Shown here piece after piece: positions 1 through 9,700 of a DNA stretch of 64,000 nucleotides. The stretch is from Candidatus Sabulitectum silens (lineage in GTDB: Bacteria > Fermentibacterota > Fermentibacteria > Fermentibacterales > JCC-6). Each line of letters begins with the position of its first letter. Position 1 is the first letter of the stretch. Made by a program: the position numbers and the translations under genes. The notes beneath the pieces were generated by a model that saw only the letters and a program-made list of their open reading frames with translations, made no database searches and was not told where the DNA came from. The stretch spans positions 1 through 64,000 of the forward strand of contig MJAN01000005.1 of the NCBI GenBank assembly GCA_001875255.1. Reading direction: 5' to 3'.

Positions 1-42
1 CTGAACCGAGGAAAGATATATTCCCGGAGGGAGGTGGATTGA

Positions 43-315
43 ATGGAAACGGGCCACTGGATACTATTCGGCGGACTTATCGCGGCCCTTGCCGGGATGT
101 ACTTCATGGTGCGTATCCTGGTCTATCTGAGATCAAGGGGAGAAAGGATCAACTGGTTCCTGCTGAGGCTTCAGTGGTTCCGGTACATGTCACGCTACAG
201 GGAGCTCACCATCGAGGCCGAAGGAGAGACCGGCCCGCTTCTTCGCCTGTACACCACTTCCATGATCATTGCCCTGGTTCTGGTTATCACCGGAGCGTTC
301 CTGCTCAGCGGCTGA
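43..315 (+). CDS. small two-helix membrane protein
   Basis: A 90-residue protein preceded by a strong Shine-Dalgarno (GGAGG, 30-34). It has a hydrophobic segment near residues 6-28, a basic, aromatic-rich middle, and a second hydrophobic segment near residues 70-88. This suggests an inner-membrane protein with two helices and a short soluble loop. I do not recognise the family. Its end overlaps the end of the convergent coiled-coil gene by about 11 bases. The window starts 42 bases upstream, so its operon partners are not visible. Confidence 0.6.
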   Translation: METGHWILFGGLIAALAGMYFMVRILVYLRSRGERINWFLLRLQWFRYMSRYRELTIEAEGETGPLLRLYTTSMIIALVLVITGAFLLSG

Positions 316-625
316 TCCCCTTCAGAAGCATTACAAAGGTTGAAACGGCTTCAAGGGCCTTTTCAAGCCGGGCATCCGCCTTCCCGGTATCGCTCAGGTA
401 CTCCCTGAGAAGGGCGTTCGCTTCATGGAGATCCCTTTTTGCTTTTTGCAGCTTTTCCTCCGCATGGGCAAGCTCAAGTACGATGAGCCTGTCCCGGATG
501 GCGGAAACATCTTCGATACTGTCCCGTATCCTTGCCGCTTTTTCGGTGTTCTCCTGGCTCAGCAGACTCAGTTCCGCCGTTCTCAACCTTGCGATCACGG
601 AGAATACCCTATCCATTAGTGCCAT
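305..625 (-). CDS. hypothetical coiled-coil protein
   Basis: A 106-residue, highly charged protein rich in Leu, Glu, Arg and Ala, predicted to be almost entirely helical coiled coil. It has no signal peptide and no recognisable catalytic motif. A GAGGGGGG Shine-Dalgarno precedes the ATG. It follows the upstream lipoprotein gene after 14 bases, so the two are probably co-transcribed. The function is unknown. A structural or adaptor role for the lipoprotein is only a guess. Confidence 0.6.
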   Translation of the reverse strand: MALMDRVFSVIARLRTAELSLLSQENTEKAARIRDSIEDVSAIRDRLIVLELAHAEEKLQKAKRDLHEANALLREYLSDTGKADARLEKALEAVSTFVMLLKGISR

Positions 626-639
626 AAACCATTCCCCCC

Positions 640-1464
640 TCAGAAACCGCCATGTCCCTGTATGTGAAGGTCCTTCAGCTCTTCAGCCATGATTCGCAGT
701 GAAACCGAAAACCCGGGACTTTCCAGAGTTGCCATCAGCTCTTCATGAACCCCGGGCAGATCCAGCCAGGCTCGGTGGAGGGTTTCCATGGTTCCCAGCA
801 GCTCGAGAATGTGTTCGTTGAGAATCAGTATCTCCTCCCCATGACCGCTTCCGCCCTCCTGTGTGATGAGGGATCTGCTCCTGGAACCCGTCAGATCATC
901 GTAAGACCCCTGAAGGGAAACCGCCGCCAGACGGATTATCTCCGCCGACGCCGTGGCTATGCTGTCCAGAGAACCCGAAGCCGACCCCATTGCGGAAATC
1001 ATGGATTCGTTGTCCTTCCTTACCCTGCCCATGGCCACCAGGGAACCGATAAGAAGTGAGGCCGGACCGGAGAGTGGGTCACCCGGTGAAAGGACCGGTG
1101 TGCCGCTGTTCACGCTGAGGGCTTCCAGGAGTAGAGCATACTCAACCACTTCAGCTGAAGTACTCTTAAGGGCATAACCGGCGGAGACAAGCGCCGCGGT
1201 CACCGTGGTGGTGTCCATTTCCATCTGAAAGTCGCCCCTTCTTTGAAGAAGTATTCTTTCCACCGCTTCGGGGGATTCACGGATGCGCTCCAGATCGGCC
1301 ATGACAGCCAGCTCTATTGCCGCCTGAACAGCGGAACCGGAGGCGGAACCGAGCAGCTCGGTCTGCTGGTGGAAAAGGGTAAAGTCGGTGCTTTCCCTTG
1401 TTGAGCAACCGGTGACCGCAAGGAAGAGCAGTGCTGTAACGGCATAATGCTTGAATAAATACAT
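640..1464 (-). CDS. predicted lipoprotein, unknown function
   Basis: A 274-residue protein with a lipoprotein signal: hydrophobic residues 8-19 and lipobox VTGC with Cys20. The mature part is helical, rich in Ala, Ser, Glu and Leu, without cysteines or enzyme motifs, and is probably anchored in the envelope. I do not recognise the family. It is the first gene of a two-gene unit with the downstream coiled-coil gene. The 112-base gap to the divergent plus-strand gene is AT-rich and must hold both promoters; no clear hexamers can be assigned there. Confidence 0.6.
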   Translation of the reverse strand: MYLFKHYAVTALLFLAVTGCSTRESTDFTLFHQQTELLGSASGSAVQAAIELAVMADLERIRESPEAVERILLQRRGDFQMEMDTTTVTAALVSAGYALKSTSAEVVEYALLLEALSVNSGTPVLSPGDPLSGPASLLIGSLVAMGRVRKDNESMISAMGSASGSLDSIATASAEIIRLAAVSLQGSYDDLTGSRSRSLITQEGGSGHGEEILILNEHILELLGTMETLHRAWLDLPGVHEELMATLESPGFSVSLRIMAEELKDLHIQGHGGF

Positions 1465-1576
1465 GTCTTTAATATCGATGCCCGGTTAAAGCCAGGCAAG
1501 CCCGGGGGAATACATCTTACGCCATGCTAGCGGAAAGAGTATATATATATTATCTTTCGGGGTCTTCGAAGGGGGT

Positions 1577-2803
1577 TTGATTGCAGTCATCACTTCTCGG
1601 GCAGCAGGCCTGTCAGTGCCTTACCGGGCTGAAAACGCCGTAACTGATATACTCCAGGCCCTGCCGGGGGAACTTCAGCAGCCCAGGGATGTGTACAAGA
1701 CCCTGGGAATAGATCGCATGATAGGATGGAATATCTACAAGCTTCACGAGGTGGAGGATTGTTTCCTTTCCGTGCGGCACATTCCCAGGAAGGCAGCCTT
1801 TAAGGGTTTCCTTCGGGCGGCTTCCAAGCTTGGGGTCCCGGACCAATTGCTGAAAACCGCCGAAGAGAACTTCACCGAGTTCGAAAACCTCGTCGAGCTC
1901 CACGCAGGGGACCGTCCCAGCATGGAAATGATGCTGCTGGCATACTCGGAAGAGGGCATGGAACAGGCCTCCGTCGACCACAGGAAACTGGCCTTCACCG
2001 GTAACCGCTTCCTTTACGGCCTTGAAGCAAGAACCAGGCTTACAGTAACCCTCTTCGAGCCCAACGGCCGTCCCGATTCATGGAAGCTGACACTTCTCAA
2101 GGGTTCCTTCGGCCTCAGAAGGAACAGACCTGATATACCCTGGTTCTATGTACGCCCCAGGCTTTTTACTGAACTGTCCGACAGCGCCCAGATACCCCGG
2201 AGCGAACCCCTTGTTCAGCAGGAGAACGGAGAGCTTCCATACTATATCCAGTTCTGCAACTGCTCCCTTCCCGGGTTGAAGTCCCGCTCCCGGTTCGTAG
2301 ACAGCGTCGAGGAGATCTTCCCCCTTCAAACCGGTAATGCCGGTCTTATGGACCTTGTCTTCGCAGAGGTTCTCGAGCTGAACAACTTCTATATAGACAA
2401 GGACGGCAGCACTTCCGCAAAGGTGATTACCCCCTGCCATAACGCCGCAACCGACATCATTATGCCCACCTCCGAGATGGAGAAGTCTGTCTTCGCCCCC
2501 AGAATAGTTTCCTCGATACTTGAGGAAACGGAATCTTACAACGAGAATGTGATCGGAATGGCCCAGTCCATACTGCCGGTGGTGCCCTCCTTCGAAATAC
2601 TGCCCACGGTGAACATGAACAGGCTGGAGGGTGTTCCCAACTACTTCGAAATAATTCAGGACCTTTTCAAGAGGCGTGATCTCAACCCGCTGAACTACAC
2701 CACGATAAGAACCCATGTTGCTTTCCCCATAATCCCATCAAATATCGATGTAGCCTGGAAGGCAAAGGTCGGAGAACCTGTTCCGGAATCACTTAAAGGA
2801 TAA
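1577..2803 (+). CDS. hypothetical 408-residue protein
   Basis: A long intact frame, unusual in this window, starting at TTG with AAGGGGG almost touching it; the next in-frame ATG is about 46 residues in, so the start is uncertain. The first 100 or so residues look all-helical and might be a DNA-binding or regulatory module. The rest is mixed alpha/beta with no motif I can name. There is no signal peptide or membrane helix, so it is probably cytoplasmic. An isolated transcription unit. I do not assign a function. Confidence 0.55.
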   Translation: MIAVITSRAAGLSVPYRAENAVTDILQALPGELQQPRDVYKTLGIDRMIGWNIYKLHEVEDCFLSVRHIPRKAAFKGFLRAASKLGVPDQLLKTAEENFTEFENLVELHAGDRPSMEMMLLAYSEEGMEQASVDHRKLAFTGNRFLYGLEARTRLTVTLFEPNGRPDSWKLTLLKGSFGLRRNRPDIPWFYVRPRLFTELSDSAQIPRSEPLVQQENGELPYYIQFCNCSLPGLKSRSRFVDSVEEIFPLQTGNAGLMDLVFAEVLELNNFYIDKDGSTSAKVITPCHNAATDIIMPTSEMEKSVFAPRIVSSILEETESYNENVIGMAQSILPVVPSFEILPTVNMNRLEGVPNYFEIIQDLFKRRDLNPLNYTTIRTHVAFPIIPSNIDVAWKAKVGEPVPESLKG

Positions 2804-2841
2804 ACATTCAGAGCTGAGGCCCGATGTTATATATATATCCC

Positions 2842-2870
2842 TTGACATCTTCGTAGCGTATATGTATACT
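2842..2870 (+). promoter_or_regulatory. consensus sigma-70 promoter upstream of malQ
   Basis: A perfect -35 TTGACA (2842-2847), a 17-base spacer and -10 TATACT (2865-2870, five of six matches). Transcription would start near 2877, leaving a leader of about 180 bases before the malQ start. It is among the best housekeeping promoters in the window and lies just after an AT-rich tract (2826-2838). Confidence 0.75.
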
Positions 2871-2940
2871 TGTTTCGTCAAAGGAACCAAGCAATGGCGT
2901 GCGGGGAAAATGGTTTCTTTGACACCTTCCTTCCTTATGG

Positions 2941-2969
2941 GCGCCGGAGCATCTCAGATGCTTCGGCGT
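2941..2969 (+). promoter_or_regulatory. strong stem-loop in the malQ leader
   Basis: A near-perfect inverted repeat with left arm 2942-2953 and right arm 2957-2968: 12 pairs including one G-U, with a 3-base loop. No T-tract follows, so it is not an ordinary terminator. It lies between the consensus promoter and the malQ start codon. It could be a leader structure controlling translation or stability, or a protein-binding palindrome. The role is inferred. Confidence 0.5.
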
Positions 2970-3057
2970 CTAACATTATACCCCGTGCCTTCCCCCTTCG
3001 AATCGGTTATTTTCCCCTTTCCGGAGGTGGTTCCGGTTCTTTTCTGACGGGAGTTAA

Positions 3058-4416
3058 ATGCTGTTCTCAAGGGAAACCGGGGTGCTGCTTCACCCCACAT
3101 CACTGCCGGGGCCATGGGGAACAGGAACCCTGGGTGCAGAAGCTGAAGGGTTCATAAGATGGATGGCCGACTCAGGACTTTCCGTCTGGCAGGTTCTTCC
3201 CATCTCCCCTCCTGTTTACGGTCACTCCCCGTACCAGACCCTCTCCTCATTTGCGATCAATCCGATTCTGCTATCCCCTGAAAAGCTCCTTTCCCGGGGT
3301 TTGCTTCTTCCGGAAGAAGCGGACAGGCACACGAGCAAAGCCCGGGGCAGGGTTAACTGGAAACCCTTGGCGACAGGAAGTATCTTCTGGAGAAGGCGGC
3401 ACGCCGGGCCATCGACAATAACCCGGAGGTTTCCACGGTTTTCGGCGAAGACGATGGGTGGTGGAATGGAGCAGATTCTCAACAAGAAAGGAAATGAACC
3501 GGGGAAAACCCTGGCATCTCTGGAAGAACAATGCACCTCCCCCGGAGGACAGGCTTGAGATACACGCAATGGTGCAGTTCCTTCTTGAGGAACAATGGCT
3601 TGCCCTGAGGAAACTGTGTGATTCCCTGGGCATAAGGATACTGGGAGACATTCCCATCTACACCGCCCACGACTCGGCGGACGTGTTTTCAACCGCTCCA
3701 TCTTCAAACTGCTTCCTTCAGGGGCTCCGGCTTTTGTTGCCGGTGTTCCACCGGACTACTTCAGCTCCACCGGTCAGCTTTGGGGCAATCCGGTATACAA
3801 CTGGGAGTCCAGCGGCGAAACCGGCCACCGCTGGTGGACATGCCGTGTGCGTCGGGCCCTGGAGCTCTTCCATACCGCCAGGGTGGACCACTTCAGAGGT
3901 TTCGAGAGCTACTGGGAAATACCCGCCGGGGCTGAAACAGCGGCTTCCGGAAAATGGGTACCGGGTCCGGGATCCCCCTTTTTTCAGGAACTGCGAAGGG
4001 ATCTCGGCGAACTGCCCCTTGTGGCGGAAGACCTCGGGGTTATCACCAGTGCCGTCCGCGAACTCAGGAGGGAATGCGGTTTCCCCGGCATGACGGTGCT
4101 TCAATTCGCCCTTACTGACAGGAGTTTCTCCCTGGAGGAAGTCCCCCGTAACTCCGTGATCTATACCGGTACCCACGATAACGATACCACAGCGGGGTGG
4201 ATAACCTCCAGGGGAAAAGAGCTGGGCTACACTTCTGTGGATGAGGTGGTACAACTTGCCCTCTCATCCCCCGCCGGGCTGGCTGTGATACCAATGCAGG
4301 ATATCATGGGACTGGATTCCAGAGCAAGGATGAACACACCTGCCACATCCCGGGGCAACTGGAGTTTTAGGCTTCAAGACCTTCCGCCGCCTGTCTCCCT
4401 GGAACGCACCGGTTGA
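3058..4416 (+). CDS. malQ: 4-alpha-glucanotransferase (amylomaltase), frameshifted
   Basis: A GH77 amylomaltase, which transfers maltodextrin segments between glucans in cytoplasmic maltose/glycogen metabolism. The N-terminus has the family signature (RxTGVLLHPTSLPGPWGTG, then WQVLPISPP and GHSPYQ). Later frames carry GDIPIYTAHDSADV, the catalytic region VDHFRGFESYWEIP, and the acid/base region AEDLGVI followed by THDND. Homology crosses three frame changes (near 3365, 3465 and 3695). Each is equivalent to one missing base, which suggests consensus errors rather than decay. The C-terminus may also be shifted near 4370. It stands alone behind its own promoter. Confidence 0.85.
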
Positions 4417-4510
4417 CAATTCCCTTTTCTTCAGCATTATACACCCCATGAAAAGCGGCAGAACTCTTTCATTACGTTCAGCTTCCCGCGGTGTTTTCGC
4501 ATGGCGCCGT

Positions 4511-4535
4511 TGGGCGGGTTTCTCCGCCCATAAAT
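4511..4535 (+). terminator. possible terminator after malQ
   Basis: A 7-bp perfect stem TGGGCGG/CCGCCCA (4511-4517 and 4524-4530) with a 6-base loop, followed by an A/T-rich stretch but no real U-tract. It lies between malQ and trpB and is the only hairpin in that gap. Confidence 0.4.
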
Positions 4536-4605
4536 AACACTCTTTAGACAAACCATATCTTTATCTTTTGTAACTGCTTGAACAGCAGCAACTCAGGAGT
4601 GTATC

Positions 4606-5878
4606 ATGCAACGATTCTCTACGAGGAGCAGCGATTATCTGCCCTCCTGTTACACAAATTTGAAGCCTTTTCTTCCCTCCCTTCCCCCGCCGCCGGTGGG
4701 ACCCGACGGCAATCCGGTGGGTCCGGAGGTACTTCAGGCCCTCTTCCCCTCGGGGCTGATCGAGCACGAGGTTACCATGGAGCCAACGGTGCCTATTCCC
4801 ACCGAGGTGCTGGAAGCATACAGGGTATACCGGCCATCCCCTCTTATACGGGCCGTTAAGCTGGAAAAATCGCTGAATACGCCGGCCCGCATCTACTACA
4901 AATACGAGGGTACGAACCCCGCAGGAAGCCACAAGAGCAACACAGCCATTCCACAGGCCTTCTTCGCCGCCAGGGACGGCATGAGCAGGATCTCAACGGA
5001 AACCGGCGCCGGCCAGTGGGGCAGCGCCCTTTCCCAGGCATGTGCCATGTTCGGGATAGATCTGGATGTGTTCATGGTCCGTGCAAGCTACCTGCAGAAG
5101 CCCCTGAGGAAAACCTTCATTGGAATCCACGGAGGCAGGGTCCATGCCAGCCCCAGTGATCGCACAAGGTCCGGAAGGTCCTTTCTGAAGGATGACACAG
5201 GTCACCCGGGAAGCCTTGGTATCGCCATCAGTGAAGCGGTGGAATGGGCTCTGGATCGTCCGGATTCCTGCTACAGCCTGGGAAGTGTTTCAGACGCGGT
5301 CTGCCTGCATCAGTCCATAATTGGCCAGGAGGCAATTGCCAGATGGAGGAGATGGGTGATTTCCCACGGAGATCGTAGCCTGTGTCGGCGGTGGCTCCAA
5401 CTTCGCCGGTCTGGCATTTCCCTTCATTGAAGGAACACTTACCGGTGGGCCTGGCATTGAGTTCACCGCGGTGGAACCTACCGTCTGCCCCACTCTGACG
5501 GCGGGGAAACTTAAATATGACTTTGGTGATGCCTCCGGTCTCACTCCCAGATACATGATGTACACACTGGGAGCGGGATTCGTGCCTCCGCCGATCCATG
5601 CCGGGGGATTGAGATACCACGGCATGGCACCCCTGGTGAGCCACCTGGTCAAGCTGGGCATCGTGAACCCCGTTTCCTATGACCAGAAGAAGGTACTGAA
5701 TGCCGGAAGGCTCTTCACCAGGGTGGAGGGAATACTCCCCGCCCCTGAATCGGCCCACGCAATTGCCAGGGCAATGGACTCCGCCGTTGAGGCCAGGGAA
5801 AGAAAGGAGGAAAGGATAATCCTATTCAACCTGAGCGGCCACGGTTTCCTTGACCTGGGCGCATACGAGGTCACCTGA
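4606..5878 (+). CDS. trpB: tryptophan synthase beta chain, TrpB2 type (frameshifted)
   Basis: A PLP enzyme condensing indole and serine to tryptophan. About 424 codons overall. The N-terminal region resembles the TrpB2 subfamily, the PLP lysine lies in PAGSHKSNTA, ETGAGQWG follows, and CVGGGSNFAGLAF is the phosphate-binding loop. Two frame changes occur near 5340 and in the C run near 5360, both explained by one lost base. There is no trpA or other trp gene nearby; TrpB2 enzymes are often encoded away from trpA and may salvage indole. An AGGAG site precedes the ATG and a hairpin terminator follows. Confidence 0.9.
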
Positions 5879-5884
5879 AGTTTT

Positions 5885-5925
5885 GAAGGGCCCGGCGAAG
5901 ACCTCCTCGCCGGGCCCTTCCTTTA
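5885..5925 (+). terminator. rho-independent terminator of trpB
   Basis: A 14-bp perfect GC-rich stem (5885-5898 with 5907-5920), an 8-base loop, and a short T-rich tail. It begins 7 bases after the trpB stop. Confidence 0.9.
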
Positions 5926-5926
5926 C

Positions 5927-5955
5927 TTGACCCGAAGGTGCCGCCGGTGTATGCT
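5927..5955 (+). promoter_or_regulatory. probable sigma-70 promoter of the lamin-tail gene
   Basis: -35 TTGACC (5927-5932), a 17-base spacer and -10 TATGCT (5950-5955), 28 bases before the start codon at 5984. It follows immediately on the trpB terminator. Confidence 0.5.
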
Positions 5956-5983
5956 TTAGCCAGTTGTTAGAAAGGGGGAGTGC

Positions 5984-6469
5984 ATGTCAGTACTTCTTTT
6001 CCTGGTTTTGTCAGCTTCATTCAACGCACCTCTGCTGAACCAACCGAGCGGCGGCAGCCTTGTTATAAACGAGATAATGATCGACCCCCTCTACTCGTCC
6101 AACGGTCTGATGGGGCAGTGGATAGAGCTCTACAACAACACAGGCGGCTGGGTAAATCTGGCGGACTGGAGAATAGAGAACGAAGAGGGCCAGCAGATCA
6201 ACTTCTCCTCGGAACTCGTTCCCCCCGAGGGGTATTTCGTGGTGGGAGCCAGCGGCATCACCGGAGAGAACGGCGGATACTCACCCAACGCCGTATGGAA
6301 CAACTTTTCCCTTTCAACCAGCGGAAGCCTTAAGCTGGAAAGCCGTCAGATCGACAGAAGTGAGTTCTTCAGCTGGGACGCCACCTGGGACCTATATCCC
6401 GGTGCTTCGCTGGAGAGGGCCAACCCGGGCTGGTCGGCCAACGACCCCGACAGCTGGTTCACAGTATAG
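5984..6469 (+). CDS. secreted lamin-tail-domain protein
   Basis: Residues 1-13 or so form a short signal peptide. Next comes a lamin-tail (LTD) immunoglobulin-like domain: LVINEIMIDP, QWIELYNN, VNLADWRIEN, VPPEGYFVVGA and SLERANP are typical of extracellular LTD proteins. The stop at 6467-6469 is probably premature: in the next frame the usual LTD ending (a GNGDLGTPGNQN-like stretch) follows to about 6610. The true end therefore likely overlaps the convergent deaminase gene. Function unknown; LTDs occur on secreted or surface proteins of many environmental bacteria. A GGGGGAG site lies before the ATG. Confidence 0.75.
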   Translation: MSVLLFLVLSASFNAPLLNQPSGGSLVINEIMIDPLYSSNGLMGQWIELYNNTGGWVNLADWRIENEEGQQINFSSELVPPEGYFVVGASGITGENGGYSPNAVWNNFSLSTSGSLKLESRQIDRSEFFSWDATWDLYPGASLERANPGWSANDPDSWFTV

Positions 6470-6555
6470 ATGCCTACGGAAACGGCGACCTCGGAACGCC
6501 GGGCAACCAGAACAGCGTTTTTCCGACGGCTTCGGGCAGAACACCTGGGCCTTCA

Positions 6556-7065
6556 TCAAGGCTTTCGTTCACTGACCTCATCTTTACAGCTGTCAAAGCT
6601 TTTCGCACTTGAGTAATCAGCAAGATCGTATTTTATCAAGGTTTCGGGCATTTCCTGCCTGTCCAGCCTTACATCGGCTTCCCTGAAGAAGGTTTCCGCG
6701 TGGGTTGAGTGGTAGTCGCTGAAAACCACCACCCTTTTTATCCCGGCTCCTATCAGGGCCTTGGCGCAGGTAGTGCAGGGCATGTTGGTTACATAGGCTG
6801 TGGCGCCTGCTATTGAAACACCGTTCTTCGCCGCCTGTGTAATTGCGTTCATTTCCGCATGGTTGGTTCTTATGCAGTGGTCGTTCACTATAAGGCAGCC
6901 GATGTCGTCGCAGTGGGGAAGGCCTGGAAGTGAGCCATTATAGCCGGTGGCCAGAACATGCTTGTGCCGCACAAGAACGCACCCGCAGTGCATTCTGGGG
7001 CATGTTGCCCTTTCGCTGGCCAGCATGGCCAGTTTTAGAAAATACTGATCCCAGGATGGTCTCAT
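6556..7065 (-). CDS. dCMP deaminase family protein (ComEB-like)
   Basis: A zinc-dependent deoxycytidylate deaminase, converting dCMP to dUMP for dTMP synthesis. Zinc and catalytic motifs are visible: the HAEMNA motif (His and catalytic Glu) and PCTTC (two Cys). Extra upstream Cys/His residues (the CPRMHCG region and the HCDDIGCLI segment) match the accessory zinc site of this family. The 169-residue length fits. The start at 7065 is chosen because GGGAGAAG precedes it and family homology begins there. It follows the outer-membrane barrel gene by 19 bases on the same strand. Confidence 0.85.
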   Translation of the reverse strand: MRPSWDQYFLKLAMLASERATCPRMHCGCVLVRHKHVLATGYNGSLPGLPHCDDIGCLIVNDHCIRTNHAEMNAITQAAKNGVSIAGATAYVTNMPCTTCAKALIGAGIKRVVVFSDYHSTHAETFFREADVRLDRQEMPETLIKYDLADYSSAKSFDSCKDEVSERKP

Positions 7066-7084
7066 CTCTTCTCCCTTCCTTACC

Positions 7085-8544
7085 CTATTCCAGGTTCCAG
7101 TCAAGCTGAATCCCCATGGCGTTCCGGCTGCTGCCCGGGGTTTCCTCGTACCCGGTTCCAAGGCTTTCTTCACCCTGCATTGAATACCAGGAGTATTTCC
7201 CGCGAAGAACCGCATTCGGTGAAATATGTACAGAAACCGCCGCCTGAAGAAGTACCGCTTTATTGTAAAGGGCCGATGAGCCGAACTGCCCCGGAAAGGA
7301 CAGTGAATAGGCATACACCCGGCTTTCCCAGCCATCGGTGCTGCAGGCTGCCCCCGAAAGGGAGTACTCAAAGGCCTGTGAGAGCCTGTGCCTCAGCCTG
7401 GTTTCCAAACCGGCCCCCCTTTCCGAGGCACCCTCTTCAGAGGAGTAGAACCGGAAGGGGAGCTTCAGTGACAAGGAGAGGTTTCTCCCAGGGCTCCAGG
7501 AAGCACTGAACCTTCCGCTGAGGTTCCCTTCGGACTGGGAACTGGAAAGCACCAGCCGCTGGCTGAGTTCGGTCCTTCCTGAAAACCCCTGGGTGAACTG
7601 AACTCCCGCCCTGAGCCTGTTCCCCTGTTCACGCTGGAGAAGCAACAGACCGCCGTGGATAACGAGACCGCCGGAGGTTCTTGCCCGGATGCCATAGCCG
7701 GCACCTATATTGTGCTCAGTTCCCATTGCCCCGGCGGTTCTGGGCATGCCGCCGGTGTTCCTGCTCAAGGTAAGACCATGACGGAACCGGGGAAGACCCC
7801 TTGTTGCGGACAGGACAAAGTTGGTAATGGAGTCGAGATCGGTGACGAACTCTCCGGTAAGAAGTGACTCCTTTCCCTGGATATAGAGGTCGGCCCCGAA
7901 CCGTGTGCTGATTTCCGTGGTATCTGATCCCCGGCTGACCGAGGCAAAGGACAGCCCGGCGGGGCCCCAACCCGCCCTGAAGGCACCAAGCTTCTCGGAG
8001 ACGGTTCCCCGGGATTCCACCTCCCCCGGGGACCGATGCAGGCCTGTTTCACCGGGATCGATATGGGACCACCCCAGAACTCCGGCAAGTGACAGCTTTC
8101 CGTGGGTGAGATGGGAGGCCAGGCCTGAGAGCATTGCGGCATCGGACATACCCGGCTTTCCGCCGGCTCAAGACGAATTCTCCAGGGTGAAGGCTTTGAC
8201 AGGGAGAGAGGGTCGGTGGATCCCCAGGAGCCGGGATGGCTTAGAAGGAGGCCCTGGGCGAACTGAACCCTGAGTGCCCCTGCAGATGCGGTGAAATTCT
8301 CTTCCCTTGAATACTGCAGGCCTGCTGATATGAGGTCAGCCCATTCTTCGCCGGGATCCTTCTCGGTGAGCAGAACCGCATGCCAGTTAGCGGGATCAAA
8401 GCGGAAACGCTGATAGAAAGACAGAGCATCTCCCTGCCAGTGGTTCTCGGTGATGCCCCTTGGACGGGGCCAGCCGATGGAACCCCTTGCCCTGACATCT
8501 CCGGGAAGGTTCATAACGAGAAGGATAAACAGAATTGAGGTCAT
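7085..8544 (-). CDS. outer-membrane beta-barrel of the HhH-barrel family (frameshifted)
   Basis: The N-terminus is a signal peptide (residues 1-20). Then comes a segment with LLTEKDPGEEW, FAQGLLLSHPG and alternating beta strands rich in aromatic and glycine residues. In Bacteroidetes a single polypeptide of this family carries tandem helix-hairpin-helix repeats followed by such a barrel. Here the barrel is separate, and its start overlaps the stop of the upstream HhH-containing gene by 4 bases (ATGA). One frame change near 8155 joins the two halves. The tail ends in an outer-membrane-type strand. Function unknown; the family link is from memory of its motifs. Confidence 0.65.
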
Positions 8545-9571
8545 ATGGTAAGATAAGGCCTGAGATTCTCAAGGGTAGACGGACCTATACCAGGGACCTC
8601 GATCAGTTCGTCCACGGTCTTCAGGGGGCCGTAGGTTTCGATGTAGTTCCTGATCGCCGAAGCCTTTGAAGGGCCGATTCCCGGTATTTCGATCAGCTCT
8701 TCCGCAGTGGCATTGTTCACGTTAAGGGGAAAATGGGTTTCTCCTGTTACTTCCTGCGGCGGCTGGAACTCCGCAGGGGCAGGCCTGAAACCTGCGCCTC
8801 CGTAGGAAAGACATATGGAGTGGCCCGACTGGAGGTCGGGGTGCGTGTTGTACCCGTATTGAAGCCCTGCTACGGAAATGTTTACATGGAGAGAGAAACC
8901 CATTCGGACCGGCGGTGTTAACAACGAAGCGGCCAGGGTTACACCGGGATAGGGCTCGACTGATGTGCAGGCGGAGAACTCCTTACCCGAATACTGGTGG
9001 AACGAAGCGCCCCCGGAAAGTGTTACGCCTTCGTATGGACAAAGGCCGATGGCCCCGAAGTTCGAGGAACGGCCCCATGCCGTCGGAGGCAGGGGCGGAG
9101 CTGTAGAGGCCGCGGCAGGAAGCCCCCAGATAGAGCCCTGTAACTGGTCTGGCGATCAGGCCTATGTCCGTTGAGAAAGCACCGGAACCTCCGTAGCCTT
9201 CAATGGCAAGCCTGTGGTAAGACCCGGAAAGCCCGGCAACGAGACTGCGGGCGAGGGTGAATGCCCCGGCGGCGGTTGTTGTTGCCTCGGAGTAACCGTT
9301 CCTGCCGGAATAGGATGCATAACCGGCAAGGGCCAGGGATTCATTCGCCCAGCCGCCGGCGGCGGCGGTACGATCAAGCTCCTTGAAGCCGAATGGGCGG
9401 GCGGCGGACACGGCGAAGGCAGTTTCCGTTAGCAGACCGATGGAAGAGGGATTTACGCAAAGCGCAAGATGGGTTCTTGGGAACAGTGCGGAGGCGGCTC
9501 CCCCGGAAAGCCACGGGGATTCGCTTTGGGGTTCGACGCCGCCACCGCAATGGCAAAAGCAGATGGGTCAC
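8541..9571 (-). CDS. beta-barrel protein with C-terminal helix-hairpin-helix domain (frameshifted)
   Basis: The start is GTG at 9571 behind an excellent AAGGAG. A signal-like N-terminus and a PorV/UPF0164-like barrel region follow (NPSSIGLLTETAF, AARPFGFKELDRT, GLSYG-type closing strands), but the frame changes near 9540, 9500 and 8950. The last 60 residues are two ComEA-type HhH motifs: LNVNNATAEELIEIPGIGPSKA and VDELIEVPGIGPSTL. HhH domains bind DNA; ComEA homologues act in DNA uptake. The gene overlaps the next barrel gene by 4 bases, so the two are translationally coupled. The fusion itself could be affected by the frame errors. Confidence 0.6.
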
Positions 9572-9700
9572 GATTCTCCTTCCTGCAATTATCAGTTACC
9601 GCCATCCGCTGTGTTTTTTCAACCGGCAATTGACCAAAGGCGGATTTATCGCCATTATAGATAAAGTGCGATATTGTTTTCTCTGTCGGAAAGAGGAAGA

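Noticed and set aside
4413-4444. Sigma-70 promoter with TTGACA at 4413
   Set aside because: No -10 at a proper distance; the best TATACA lies 20 bases away, and it would drive nothing until trpB behind a hairpin.
5330-5370. Programmed ribosomal frameshifting in trpB and other genes
   Set aside because: Breaks are too many, at unrelated sites, in genes where frameshifting is unknown, and match homopolymer losses.
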